A stretch of DNA of 64,000 nucleotides from Litomosoides sigmodontis (lineage: Eukaryota > Nematoda > Chromadorea > Rhabditida > Onchocercidae), in NCBI GenBank assembly GCA_963070105.1, contig OY718806.1:6097865-6161864 (forward strand). The letters run 5' to 3'. Made by a program: the position numbers and the translations under genes. Below the pieces are notes generated by a model. It was not told where the DNA came from and searched no databases. It was given only the letters and a program-made list of their open reading frames with translations. Below, one piece after another: positions 53,412-64,000 of this stretch. Every line of letters begins with the position of its first letter. Position 1 is the first letter of the stretch.

Positions 53412-55362
53412 ATGGAGAGGAAGAAAGAGATCTCATCGACTGGACAAATAAGTCGTGTCGATATTAAATTTGCTTATTTAACGAGTGAGAAATATGGGTG
53501 TGTGTTCGTTCCACCATTTGCAGCTCTTCCGAAAAATTGTTCAAATCCCGATTTAACTCTGTTTTACAAAGCTGGTGACATCGTTCATTTCACAGCCGTA
53601 TCTCAGCAAAGCAAAAACGACTGCCAGTGGCTGGCAACGAAGGTACTTTCAAGTTTTCCTCACTGAGTTTTGCTGGAACATAGTTGCTTAGTAAATAAAA
53701 TTACTGAATGAGTACCCGTAGATCTGATATTGTTGGTCTTTGATAACCGGCAAAACTACTGTAAATTCATGTTCAACCATCAGAAAACGTTTGATGCAGG
53801 TAACACCATCAGCAAACAACGACACGTATCAGGCGCCATGTTGTGAGGTCAAAAATTTTCAGCAGGTATTTATTTAATTTGAAACCAGCAATATAAGTAT
53901 CGGAACTTATGCAGAGGACTTAACAATTCAGCTCATATTTAAAAGAGTTGAAAGTTTTATTGTGGTGCTTTAGTGTAAAATATTTCGTTCCTTATTTTTC
54001 AAGTCTTAATTTTATAAATCGTTACTGTATCTGTGGGAATTTGTGATATTTTAGATTGTCACAGCCACACTAGTAACTGAAACGTATGCATATGCTGTCA
54101 ATAATGAACTAGGTATGATTTTTATCCCTGGTGCCGCTTTTCAACAAACCAGGACAGCGAAATTGGACAGTTACTTGGCTGTTGGTGACAACGTCATAGT
54201 TCATATTCGTTCACAAGCTCCTAGACGTGGTTGCAATTGGATTGCTGAATATGCCACTAAAATTACCGCTTTAAATACTGCTGTGTCTTCTGCGCTTCGT
54301 GTTAGTGGTAATGACAATTCCTGTGGTAATGATGTAAAACGAGGTACTTTGATTCACGAATTCCTACATGCTTAATCTGTTTATTATTGTTGTTCTTACT
54401 ATAGAAATATATCCTGGGTTTTATTGTGTCGCTTTAGTGTGAAATATTTAGTTCCTTATTTTAACGTCAAAGGTAATCGGAATGCGGGGTGATTGCATGG
54501 ATTACCGCATTTTATTTGGCTTCATATATCACCTCTTAAATGATGTGGGAGGAAATACAACGCACTTGGTGACCATTTTGGTAAAAATGTAATTGGTTAC
54601 TCCAATTATAAAGCTTGTGATATTCATTGTCATTTTCTGTATTATTTTTACCAGTCTTTTATCAGGTAAAGGAATAATTTTATGGACAAATGATTTAATG
54701 GCTTGTGTGATAAACAGTTCCAATGAGGAAATATTATGTCCAGTTTTAACTTGGGTTGGGGGCAACAACGGCAACTTGCTCGCCGAAAGTTTATGTGATG
54801 TGGTCGAAGTTGGACAAACGGTTCGTTTCTTCAAATTTCAAGTTACAGTCATTGTTGTTGTGATTGGATTCATGTTTTGCATTGCCGAAATTTTTTATGG
54901 AATAGTACTACATTATAAAAACAAGAATCTTATTATCTTACTTTAAGGATGCAATAGGTCAATTTTTCATTTTTTTAATTTTTTGTACATAATACTTGTA
55001 CTTTCCAACCGTGCTTGAAAAGGAATTGATCGAGGGATTAGAGAATTTAGTACAGAAATTTACTATTGAAATTGTTTGAATTGACGTAGTAGTCTTATAT
55101 CCACATCATTTTGCAGTTGTTTATCGTCATTGTAGCAAATTTTCACAAATGTTTGCAGGTGTTCTACGAAGCACTGTTTAGTGAAGTTGGACTAAGAGCA
55201 AAATGGTGGTCTACGAAATCTCCAAGAAAAAATCTTGCAGATTCTTATACTCAGACAGCACTCACCGTGGAACAAATGATCATTCGATCTATAGAACCTG
55301 AAATTCTTCAACATTTACAAGCAAAAATTCCAAATATAATTAAGCTTGCTAGAAATTTATAG
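53412..55362 (+). CDS. Unidentified protein of three related modules
   Basis: I do not recognise the family. Five phase-consistent exons, 53412-53642, 53800-53865, 54055-54343, 54666-54820 and 55159-55362, give 314 residues with no signal peptide or membrane helix. Three stretches look like copies of one beta-rich module: residues near 20-77 (GCVFVPPFAALP, AGDIVHFTAV, CQWLATK), near 105-165 (GMIFIPGAAFQQ, VGDNVIVHIRSQ, CNWIAEYATK), and a more diverged third spanning the last two exons (ILCPVLTWVGG, VEVGQTVFYEAL, RAKWW). Each has a hydrophobic strand ending in a proline, then a G-D/Q-x-V strand, then a C/A-x-W. The layout recalls OB-fold or S1-like repeats, which is an inference. The start follows an acceptor AG by 8 bases. 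The C-terminal 45 residues may be helical (VEQMIIRSIEPEILQHLQAK). Confidence 0.75.
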
Positions 55363-56108
55363 TTAACTGAGTTTTTTTTTGAGAATGTGTTCTGTCATTA
55401 AGTGCATATTTTTGTTTACTGGAGTGTAGAAAAGGCAAAAGATCATGTAAAGGAATATTCAAAAGCTCCGCAACCTCAAACCTTGTCTAAAAGTAAAATG
55501 GTATAATGTAACTGGGAATTATATTGTATGACCCTTGATCTCATTTATTTGTGCTCCGTAAGCCGAACTCCTGTTTGAAATGCATTTTCTGATTGAATCG
55601 TCAGGAATTTCATGTTGGATTTTGGGATTTTTTTCATATTTCTCTTATAAATCGATTTGATGTCGAAAGTTTTTTTGTATTTCTAATTTCCCATGTACTT
55701 CACATTATTAATGTTGGAGTCACTTTTCGATGGGCACCTTGTTATTAAACAAAATGAAATGGATCTTAATATAGCAATGCATTAAAGGACGTAGGATCCT
55801 GTGATAAGGCCTGTCATGTTTGTTTATTTAATTCGCTCCCTGCTGGTATCGTCAGTTCTGTTAATTTTTACAGAGAGTGTAATTTTTGCTGCCTTTACTC
55901 TTTCTAATTTAACACATGCTCATACTTCTTTGAAAGCGCTGTGAGTTTATTGCCAAGTATTTTTACAGTGATAAATGCGTATATTTACGTGGCTATTCAT
56001 CGGAATAGTATGCTACATGTTGATAATATCTATCAAGTTGTGATTTTTAAAGGAATTGAGATCCAGTGGATTGTTGAATTCATCATGTGCTTCTTTTGTA
56101 AGCTTTAA
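55363..56108. other. Interval between two genes of unknown function
   Basis: AT-rich sequence, presumably the 3' UTR of the module protein and the promoter of the next gene. No coding or RNA feature is seen. Confidence 0.4.
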
Positions 56109-56695
56109 ATGGTTTTAACTGCTTTTAGTGTCAGGAAATTTTGCGAATTAAGGTTATCCAATTTTTTGACGTTGGTTGTCGGACATCGTTTGTTGGTTTG
56201 TTGTGAAGGCTGGAGAGATCGTACAATAACTGTTTCAAGTAAGTCTTTGGTTTGTGAACTTTTTATGTCTGCAAATTTTTTGTTTAAAAGACATGATATC
56301 TTGATACAGTCAGAGAAAGCAGGTTTTTTTCATGGTAGGAGCGTGAATATCAGAATTTCTGGACAAAGATAAACATGAAGGTATACCGCGATGATTGTTT
56401 ATCGGCTCTCTGTCGTTTGGATGGATGGACTTGTGTGTTCGCCCGAATTGTATCTGTTGCACCTTTGGAAGTGGAAGATGATATAAGTAGGCTTCTGTTG
56501 AGCAATATCTCTGAAGATGTCTTTTTTGAGGATATACGCTATGGGGATTATTGTTACCTACTGCTTGATACCACTGTCCGACCAATTCAGTGCACCCGTA
56601 TTACTGTTGTACCAGTTGAGATTGCGCCACTTGCCCAGTACCAGTTAAAACTTGCTCGCGATTTGGAAAAGTTCGCTACAGATATGGAATTATAA
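56109..56695 (+). CDS. Unidentified gene, two probable coding exons
   Basis: The 3' part is clear: an open frame from an acceptor (GGTAG, after about 56335) through KVYRDDCLSALCRLDGW to a TAA at 56693-56695, about 118 residues, with acidic stretches (LEVEDDISRLLL) and ending DLEKFATDMEL. Upstream, 56109-56240 is open and ends at a strong GTAAGT donor, encoding FLTLVVGHRLLVCCEGWRDR. The phases of these two pieces do not fit (1 against 0) unless the weaker donor GTTTCA six codon positions earlier is used, so the model is provisional. The GDYCYLLLD stretch faintly resembles the strands of the neighbouring module protein, suggesting a possible relative. No domain is recognised. Confidence 0.5.
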
Positions 56696-56699
56696 TTAA

Positions 56700-57570
56700 T
56701 TTTCCTTCTCTTGTATTATCTTATATCAAATAGTTTTGTGAGTCTCTTGTGTATGGTTATGTCAAAAATATAAGTAAATCTTGCGTTTTTTTACTCTTCA
56801 GAGTATTTTTGGAATCTACTGTTTCTCGCTAAATGAGGGTATATGTATTTGTTGCTCCAGAAATGGTTTTCTGGAATGAAATTGGGAAATCATTGGTGGT
56901 CTCTCCAATTCTAAAACAATGAAAGAGAGATATCCAACGAATCACGAACTCGTATTTCTGGGAGGTTCGTTATTCAGAAGCAGATATCCACCGGACGTCC
57001 CTTATTTATAAATACTTTATATGCCTTGCAAAATCTAACGCAATATGACCATAGTTTCCTCGCAATAACCGTGAGGCACTATAAAATTTCGTCAAGTACA
57101 TCTGATAAGACGAAGAAAGTGTGCGCTTAACAGAAGGGTAGTTTTTCCCGCAGCGTTTCTCAGTGTCATTGAATTTCAATAGTTCACCTAATACATTAGA
57201 AACTTTTGGACAAGCTTTCCTCCGTATCACTAATGATCCGCTACTTTGTAAAAGAGTGACACTAAAGAACTGGGTAATTTAGGAATACAAAATTACCGAC
57301 TTTGTTTCTCCATATTTCATTGAAATAACGACTTTACTGATAGAAGGAATCGAATATTTTAGTAATATCAATACTAACAATTTTGAGAAACAGTCCTGAA
57401 AATGGCTGCGAGATCATGCGATTGGGACAATATTTGTTGGTGTAATTGATGACGTGCGTTAGAGACAGAAATAGAGAGATCAAATGAGATATTTAAATAC
57501 GGCATTTCATTCTTTTTTAATTTCATCTTCATCAAAAGAATTTGACGAACGTATAGAAGATAAAGTACAT
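56700..57570. other. Convergent 3' flanks
   Basis: Intergenic DNA between the end of the unknown plus-strand gene and the minus-strand GNAT-like gene. The frame 57006-57230 (minus, 74 codons) is basic but has no splice link or likeness. Nothing else is seen. Confidence 0.4.
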
Positions 57571-59831
57571 TCAAAATATGTGAGTACCAATGTTCATCAA
57601 AAACACGTTTTCCCATTTAACATGAGTGGGAAGTACGCGACTATGGAAACGGTGGATACGGTTTACTTGTCGCGCGTTATTCAGAAGTTCCTCGCAAATC
57701 CAATCGTTGCATTCACGCATGAACATTGTTATTGGAATTTGATCTGACATCTTATCACTTAGCTTCAAAATCAGGTCACTGCAACATTTATGAACATTAT
57801 CACTTTGCTTTTAGAGATCAAGCTTACTTCAACTTTAGTCTTTCTTACCAGGCTATCTCGGAGGTATCCGCATAACATTGAAGAATATGGTTGTTGAGAG
57901 CGAGAGCATAACCAACCGGTTGTTGTTTTTCAATGCCTAATATACCCGACACCTGCAATTCGCCTTATACGGTCATTTATATCGTATATAGCAATCAGTA
58001 GTTTCGCACGTGGTATAATATATACCACGTGCGAAACTACTGATTTTCTTTTATAAATATATGCATGGCTACGGCGATGTTATAAATTTACGGTCGATAA
58101 TTTGAAGATTGAGACAGATTTGCTCATTTTCTTCATTAAAGAGAACTGAAACGAAAAATTCACAAAGAAATACGTACCCCATTTATATGATATAAGAATT
58201 CCAGATAATCACGGCGGCTCAGAAAAGTAACGATGGAGTCGTACTCGAAGAAACGGAGTTCATTTATAGGATTCAATTCCACGTATGTCATTTCTGCATT
58301 TCTTGTCCGTTTAGTAATAGCTTGTAAATTGGATCTATGGTAAAATAGTCTTAAAATAGAAGGAAGAAGATTGTGATATTTTTAAAGATTGCAGTGGTCT
58401 GAAATTTGCTGTCAATTTAAAAGGAAAAAAACTTACCTTTCAATGGTAATTTGAAAATAACGTGTTTTATCAGCAACCATAAATCCCATCAAATCTCTAT
58501 AAAGCTGACGAGTTTTTTCAGTGCTGAAACAGACATAACTAAGCGAAGTTAATAACATCTCAACCTGTAAATGAAACATCGTAACGCATTTGCCTAATTT
58601 TTTTTTGAAAGATTTGTCATTTAAGGTTAATAATTTAAAGACTGCTCGTTTCCCGAGTTTCTCCAGTATATGTCAAACTCTTCTGGTATCCTATAGACGT
58701 AATGAAGTAACCCAACGAACAAGTCAGTGTCGTACAAATCGACAGTGATATTTTTGCATACATCCATGTTTCGCGTTTTTAACGTGACATTGACAAGTTG
58801 TTCGTAAACATGAACAAGTAAATGTTGTTGTCGGCGATCTCCAAATGCGCTGGAATATATCGGCAATCTCGAATAGTCAATCTCTTTATTCCAGACGCCG
58901 CTGATCTACAAATTGTTCCTTGCAGTAATGACGGACAATGCAACTCTGTTTTAAGAATTCTGAGGAATGGTTAAATGTTTTCAGCACCATTGATGATCAA
59001 AAGATTAGAGGATGCCGGCACATGCCCGGAATATAGCTGTACCAACAACCGAAAACACATTGCATTCAGCTTCCAGGCACTTTTGCCATTCTGGAAAATG
59101 TCATCAGACGTACATTATAACTTGCTTCATTACGGTACCAAAAGCAGTGAGAGAGTGCGATTGGAGACAAAAACGTACTTTCATGAATTTATCGATCTTA
59201 GCGCAGTAGTTATCTTCCTCGCATTCTTCAACAGTTACTGATTTTGTCGCATACTTCAAATCACATTTACAGAACATAAAATAAGCCTGCAACTTTCACA
59301 CCTGTATTTGCAAGGGAAACATTGGTGACATCTTACAAAAAGCTGATGAAAAAACTCATTCTTTGTTTCATGCAATAAGCTAACCATACGCTTAGTTACA
59401 AATACAATCCGATTAAATAGAGTTAACCTGATAGATTTCTAAAATACCTCGACTCGTCAAATTTTCCAATCCAGAAAACATCCTCTCGCATAGGATTTTA
59501 GGGGATTTAACAAAATTTCGGTCCAGTAAAGTAAAAAATGTTAATATATTGAGTATACGCTGAATATTTGAAAAATCTACAGATGTACTTTATTGAAGTA
59601 CAAGGTGGTAATTTACAAAATTACCTGATTGCTGGAGCATACATGCATGGCTCCAAATGCTACAACAGCAGGCATGCTTGTCCCTAGATTGTCCAGAACA
59701 GCTACCGTAGCCACGTTTTTTGTATCAGTGAATGTTACATTATTGTTATCCGGCAAAAAATAATCGCAAAGTAGGTTGTGTGGAAATCCAGCATGCTGCA
59801 GGAACTGATGGAATGATCCATTCTCGATCAT
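57571..59831 (-). CDS. GNAT-like protein with unknown N-terminal region, nematode-type
   Basis: Eight exons with every phase consistent: 59831-59625, 59286-59179, 59090-59043, 58905-58643, 58523-58437, 58334-58178, 57952-57849, 57778-57571, giving 393 residues from an ATG placed 8 bases after a CTCAG acceptor. The N-terminal third is Cys-rich (FMFCKCDLKYATKSVTVEEC) and has no clear signal peptide. The C-terminal half has the look of a GNAT acyltransferase: strand-turn GVSGILGIEKQQPVGYALAL, followed by a helix, and an end of RVLPTHVKWENVFLMNIGTH then IF, which recalls the conserved end of nematode acetyltransferase-like (DUF1248-type) proteins. That family link is from memory of pattern, not from alignment. 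If it is a GNAT protein it would transfer an acyl group from a CoA donor; the substrate is unknown. Intron 6 contains a perfect hairpin. Confidence 0.7.
57993..58045. repeat. Perfect inverted repeat, 25-bp arms, 3-bp loop
   Basis: The left arm starts AATCAGTAGTTTCGCACG and the right arm, ending at 58045, is its exact reverse complement over 25 bases, with ATA between. It contains CACGTG in each arm. It lies in the intron between exons 6 and 7 of the GNAT-like gene. Confidence 0.97.
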
Positions 59832-61132
59832 CTTAAAATCTGAGATATAAAATCATTTTTGATTGAGTAAATTACTGTGTAAAGCTGTACGAACGAACTG
59901 CTTAAAATGTCACAAAGAGCGAGTAATGTAAATAGCCACATCATTTCAGTTATTCGGCAGGCTGAGAAGTGATAAGTATGATGAATGTAACAAATATAGA
60001 GTAGAGATATTATTTCAAAATTTGTTACATCATTGGTTGCTTATTTAATTTCATTAATGGTTAACTGAACGAAAGATTGAATCGCTACTTCCGACATTCC
60101 TTCGGCGTGGATTACTTAGACTGAGTCATCTGAATACTTCGTTTCCTCTTACGCTTAGCATCACGGTATTAGAAGGTAACAAGCATTAGTTTTGAAGCAT
60201 AAAGTGATAAAATGAGAGTTTTGCCCAACAATCTTTCGAGAAGAAAAGCGCAAACAAAGGAGGAATATTCGCAAACATTCATAATAAGCATCAATATAAT
60301 CTATTTCGATGAAACAATAGAGCAGTGATCTCCATCAAAGGCACTTCACATTACCTAAAAAGATTACGGGACCAATTAACCTGCGAATGAATAAGGGGAA
60401 AGTGCTCTTTTTCATGTCGAATGCAGTGTCTGTAGAAAGAGGAAAAGTGAACTAAAAGAGCTAAATGAAAAGCGAGACAAAGAGGTAGAAAGTTTAATAA
60501 CGGTAGTTGGAGCTGGAAAATGTATTTCGAAGAAAGCATTTCTCAGTCTCTGGCAGCAACCTTTATTTCAGAAAATTTATCCTTAACTATAGCTGTAAAT
60601 GAGTAGTTGCGAGCATTCACGACGTAACTTATTTTGTTATTTGCTTCTTTACTCTGAGCAAGCAAAGAATAATCATTGGAAGAGCTGCTGAGATAAGTTA
60701 TGAACGCATGAATTTTATTGGCGGAAGCCTCCTTCCTTACTGACTACTTATCCGCCAAAATAAGCTTCATTTTATTAATGACTTTAAATTGCAAAACATT
60801 AAGCTATGAATAATTAAACTGCCATTATGCAGATGCTTCGTGTGTTAGGCATGTGACGTGATATACTGCTAGGTTGTCCAGGCTTATTTATGGGTGGAAG
60901 TAATATGAAGCAAGTAATGATGGAGGTTATTTGTGCCAGATCCGACGATTCAAACGTATTAAATAAAATGGTGAAGCAGGTGAGATAGCATGGAGATGAT
61001 TATAATAGCACCTTCCAATTATATCAGCCTATGGAAGAGAGGGCGTTGCTATTATCTCCAGTGAACGGCATTTTATATTCCATAAAATTTCTCCTCCTTC
61101 TCATCCTGCCCTCGCTTACTTTCCTTTTTCAC
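59832..61132. other. Upstream region of the GNAT-like gene
   Basis: Its minus-strand promoter should lie at the left edge. Only short frames occur, such as 60351-60539 (minus, Leu/Phe-rich), with no exon features. Confidence 0.4.
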
Positions 61133-61314
61133 AGGTAACAACAGTACGACTTCGTCTGGACTGAGGTCATCTAAAATTGCGAAACAACTTGTTCGTGTCA
61201 TCAGCACCACATATCCATCACGCAGCATATCTATGCTGTCTGATGTCTCATGGAAGAACTCCCATCCTTTTTCCATTACTTCCTCCATCTTACTTTTTAA
61301 TGAAACATTTTCTA
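61133..61314 (-). CDS. Possible single exon, weakly like an ionotropic receptor ligand-binding segment
   Basis: On the minus strand, an AAATTCAG acceptor is followed by 182 open bases to a GTGAAA donor, encoding about 60 residues (ENVSLKSKMEEVMEKGWEFF, then SDSIDMLRDGYVVLMTRTSC). The pattern of a tryptophan-containing helix, a charged turn, then DGYVVLM followed by a Ser/Thr-rich strand is reminiscent of the S1/S2 ligand-binding region of ionotropic glutamate-type receptors. The likeness is weak and no neighbouring exon confirms it. An ATG occurs inside the exon. Confidence 0.3.
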
Positions 61315-64000
61315 CTGAATTTAATTACAATCACTGTGCAACGATGCAACGCATCATACTCATTCGATTTTCACCTGAAAAGAGCGGTACGTTGAACTAC
61401 GAGGACATTGCATCACAGTTACCAGAACATTCGTCAGCACTCATTATCATCGGATGGATAACGGAGGGAAGAAGCAATAATGCTGAGAAATAAATCAATA
61501 ATAAGATATCGAATCGGTAGCTTGAAACGTTTTGCAAGTGAGGTAGGAGTGAGTTATTTGGAGGAAAACAGGATGGGAAGGTCAAGAAAACATGGAGAAG
61601 GAGACGAGTCCCAGTTGGGTTGCAGGAAAGAACAAAAATAAGAAAGTAACACAAAAACATATGTAAACAGATGATAACATCTAGAAATGGGCAGGTGAGG
61701 CGGCATTAAAAGATTTAGGGAAATTTGTTTATAATTGCAGAAAAATCAAATTAAATTTGATCGACCACAAACACCGCGCATTTACCTTGAAATTTTGGCA
61801 AATGTTTAAGAGAAATTTTTGAGATGAAATTGGAAGACAACATGCTCTCCCTCAATGATTTCATTTCATCGGTAATAGGTTAATGAAACGGAAAGGTACA
61901 GAAGTTAATGAGCTAGCTGATTGTCATCGTGATAACATTATAGTAAACTTTTTGATCTTATCGCATTCATATTGTGCTGAAGAGATGTGCTCATGATAAC
62001 ACAGTTGCATTTCCCCCAAAGAACTTTACTCGCTCACCGTTATCAAATATTTTGACCCAGAATAATCTCCGAATATCCAGTAAGACAATCCCTTCTTCTT
62101 TCCCCTCTTCTCACCACTTTCTAACTTTTCCTAATTTCCTCAAGAAAGGACTTGGCAGTGCGCACACAATTCAATAATCTGTCAAGTTTAAAACTTTAAA
62201 ATTGCAACAATGCGATGTTTTATTAAATAATTTTGCTCGGTTAAGACAATAAAATTTACCGCACAAGGAATACCGAGCCTTTCTGCCTTTAGTTCATCTA
62301 CAAATGCATTCAGTGATGAAGCAAAGACTTCAGAATATTGAAGTCAGTTGTCGCAATCTTTCACTATTCAAGGCATATTTTAAAGAAAAGTTCGACGTCA
62401 AAATTAGTTACTCTTTGATGGCTATGGAATGGAAAGGGGCATGCTTCACCGATGTTATTTTCGGCGCACAACAATGTGGAAAAATGGATGATTGCACGAG
62501 TTAATCATTGATGTTACTACCATCATCCGCCTGCGTGAAATGAAACCAGGTGATGATGGGAAAGGATAGTCAGTGACAGTCCACCTGAAGTTAACTCAGT
62601 CCGTTAACATTGCTTTAAATTGTTGTAAGGTTTAGCAAGACTCTTTTATGACAACTGTGCGACATTAAACAAAGCAAGGCCTTTATATACACTCTAAAAT
62701 AAGCCCTTTTTATCTGAATGGAAGCAATGAGTTATGGCAGACAGCAAATAAGAATTTTAGGCTGTCACATCCACATCACCGGCAGGAAGCTTACATCTGA
62801 CTCTACTGAAAAATGTGATTTCCTTTGCTTTCAAACCTTACCGGCAATCATTGTGACGTGAGAAAAAAGCTAACTTATTGACAGTAACCATTGCACTGCT
62901 CCATAAGCAAATTCCTTTATATTTATTGAAGCTATCAGCATTCCCCTTCTTTCTTTTTCCTGCCAATTTCTTTCTTTCATTTCTAGCTTAAGCTTTTCTG
63001 TCGAATGAGAAGCTTAATTAACAAATGAGTGCGTCATTATAACTGCCTAAACGTTGAAAAAAAGTACAATTACCCTTTTGGGACTAATATCTTCCAGCTA
63101 CTCTCTCTCCTCACTGTTCTGTTTTCATTTTCACCACTATTTAATTATTAAATCTTTTAATCATAAAATCCATTAATGCGTGAAAAATTCTGGACTTACA
63201 AATTATTAAGTTTTAATTTTTGAATTTTATCCTTTTCATAACTAACCGGTTTTGAGTAACCACCTCTGGCTAGGCTAGCTTGATGGGAATATAAATTACT
63301 TATTTACTTGATAAAGGCTCAAATAATTGCTAGCAGTTCATTTGTCTATGGAACATTCTTCTACGAGTAGAATTTGAGGAATTTGTGAATTAACTTTTGA
63401 TAATTTACAAATTACATGCTTGTGCCTGTGGTTCGCAGATTCCCATTTCTGTTTTTTCGCTGAAAAGTTTTCCAACGCACCTTTATTACTGGATTAGCAA
63501 TTTTCATGCACTCATAAAGCATCTCTCTCTCTCTCTCTCTCTCTCTGATATGTCTATTGGACAAATAAATGTTCAGCGTTTGTAAAAGTTTTCGATTTTG
63601 TTGGTAATAGAAGATAATTGTGATTGCTTCCCCTCACTTGTGCTTTTACGGATGTGAAGCATTTTTATATTTCGATTTGATTAAAGTCACTTGCTTCTCT
63701 CACTTTTTCTTTTTTCCCCTCTTGAACTCCATGCATGCAATAATATTTGAGTTTTAACCGCTTACTTGCAGTGACTGTTTTGATTTGCCTTCTTTTTGCA
63801 TATTTTATCAGGTGGAATGCTCCTATATGCTGCGTAGGCGTTTTCTTTGAATAGATTGACGAAGTGAGAGAATTTCAGCGGCACCTCGCCATTCAACTGA
63901 ATACGCGTGGCGCATGTTTGCTGAAGAATGGAATGTAAAGGGACAATAGTGATAAAATCAGTTTGAAAGAGTTGTGTGGGATGGGTAGTGCGGCTTGCGT
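61315..64000. other. Terminal interval without a supported gene
   Basis: AT-rich sequence with scattered short frames (61397-61660 minus, 61974-62177 plus, 62304-62504 plus, 63397-63585 plus), none with a domain or matching splice sites. It may hold introns of a gene extending beyond the window, especially if the exon at 61.2 kb is real. Confidence 0.4.
63522..63546. repeat. (TC)12 microsatellite
   Basis: About 25 bases of pure TC dinucleotide. Confidence 0.95.

Noticed and set aside
1..64000. CRISPR arrays, rRNA, tRNA or bacterial-type genes
   Set aside because: No regularly spaced repeats or RNA-gene motifs were seen; gene structure is eukaryotic throughout.

Overview
The window looks like nuclear DNA of a nematode, most likely a spirurid or filarial worm. 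It is AT-rich, the genes are broken into many short exons with GT..AG introns, and several first coding exons sit just downstream of an acceptor-like AG, as expected with spliced-leader trans-splicing. It also carries a TWK-type two-pore potassium channel, a family greatly expanded in nematodes. The species cannot be told from the sequence alone. All gene models were built by hand from reading frame, splice signals and intron phase. Where a model is called phase-consistent, every exon join keeps the frame.

Left part (1-19 kb). An epsin gene (+, 298-2806) converges on a PLEKHM2/SKIP-like gene (-, 8695-4003). That gene is head-to-head with a SMAP-type ArfGAP gene (+, 9445-13106) across a 0.75 kb shared upstream region. 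All three products act in clathrin, Arf or lysosomal membrane traffic. A TWK potassium channel follows on the minus strand (18741-15410, 5' exon not found).

Middle (19-39 kb) is gene-poor. It holds a few phase-compatible exons of an unidentified minus-strand gene (about 23.3 to 21.0 kb, with a possible further exon at 29.7 kb), several large microsatellites and an exact 107-bp dispersed repeat.

Right part. An AP-2 family transcription factor (-, 42406-39036, 5' end open) is followed by a 7 kb stretch with no convincing gene. Next come an adiponectin-receptor-like PAQR gene (+, 49486-52449), an unidentified 314-residue protein built of three related modules (+, 53412-55362), probable coding exons of another unknown gene (+, 56.1-56.7 kb), and a complete eight-exon gene (-, 59831-57571) encoding a 393-residue protein whose C-terminal half looks like a nematode GNAT-type acetyltransferase. 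The last 4 kb has one exon-like segment, at 61.3-61.1 kb.

The best candidates for undescribed biology are the three-module orphan protein with duplicated intron DNA around its central exon, the eight-exon GNAT-like gene with a perfect hairpin in an intron, a PAQR gene whose intron seems to use a GC donor beside an altered conserved motif, and a PLEKHM2 homologue lacking the tryptophan-acidic kinesin motifs.
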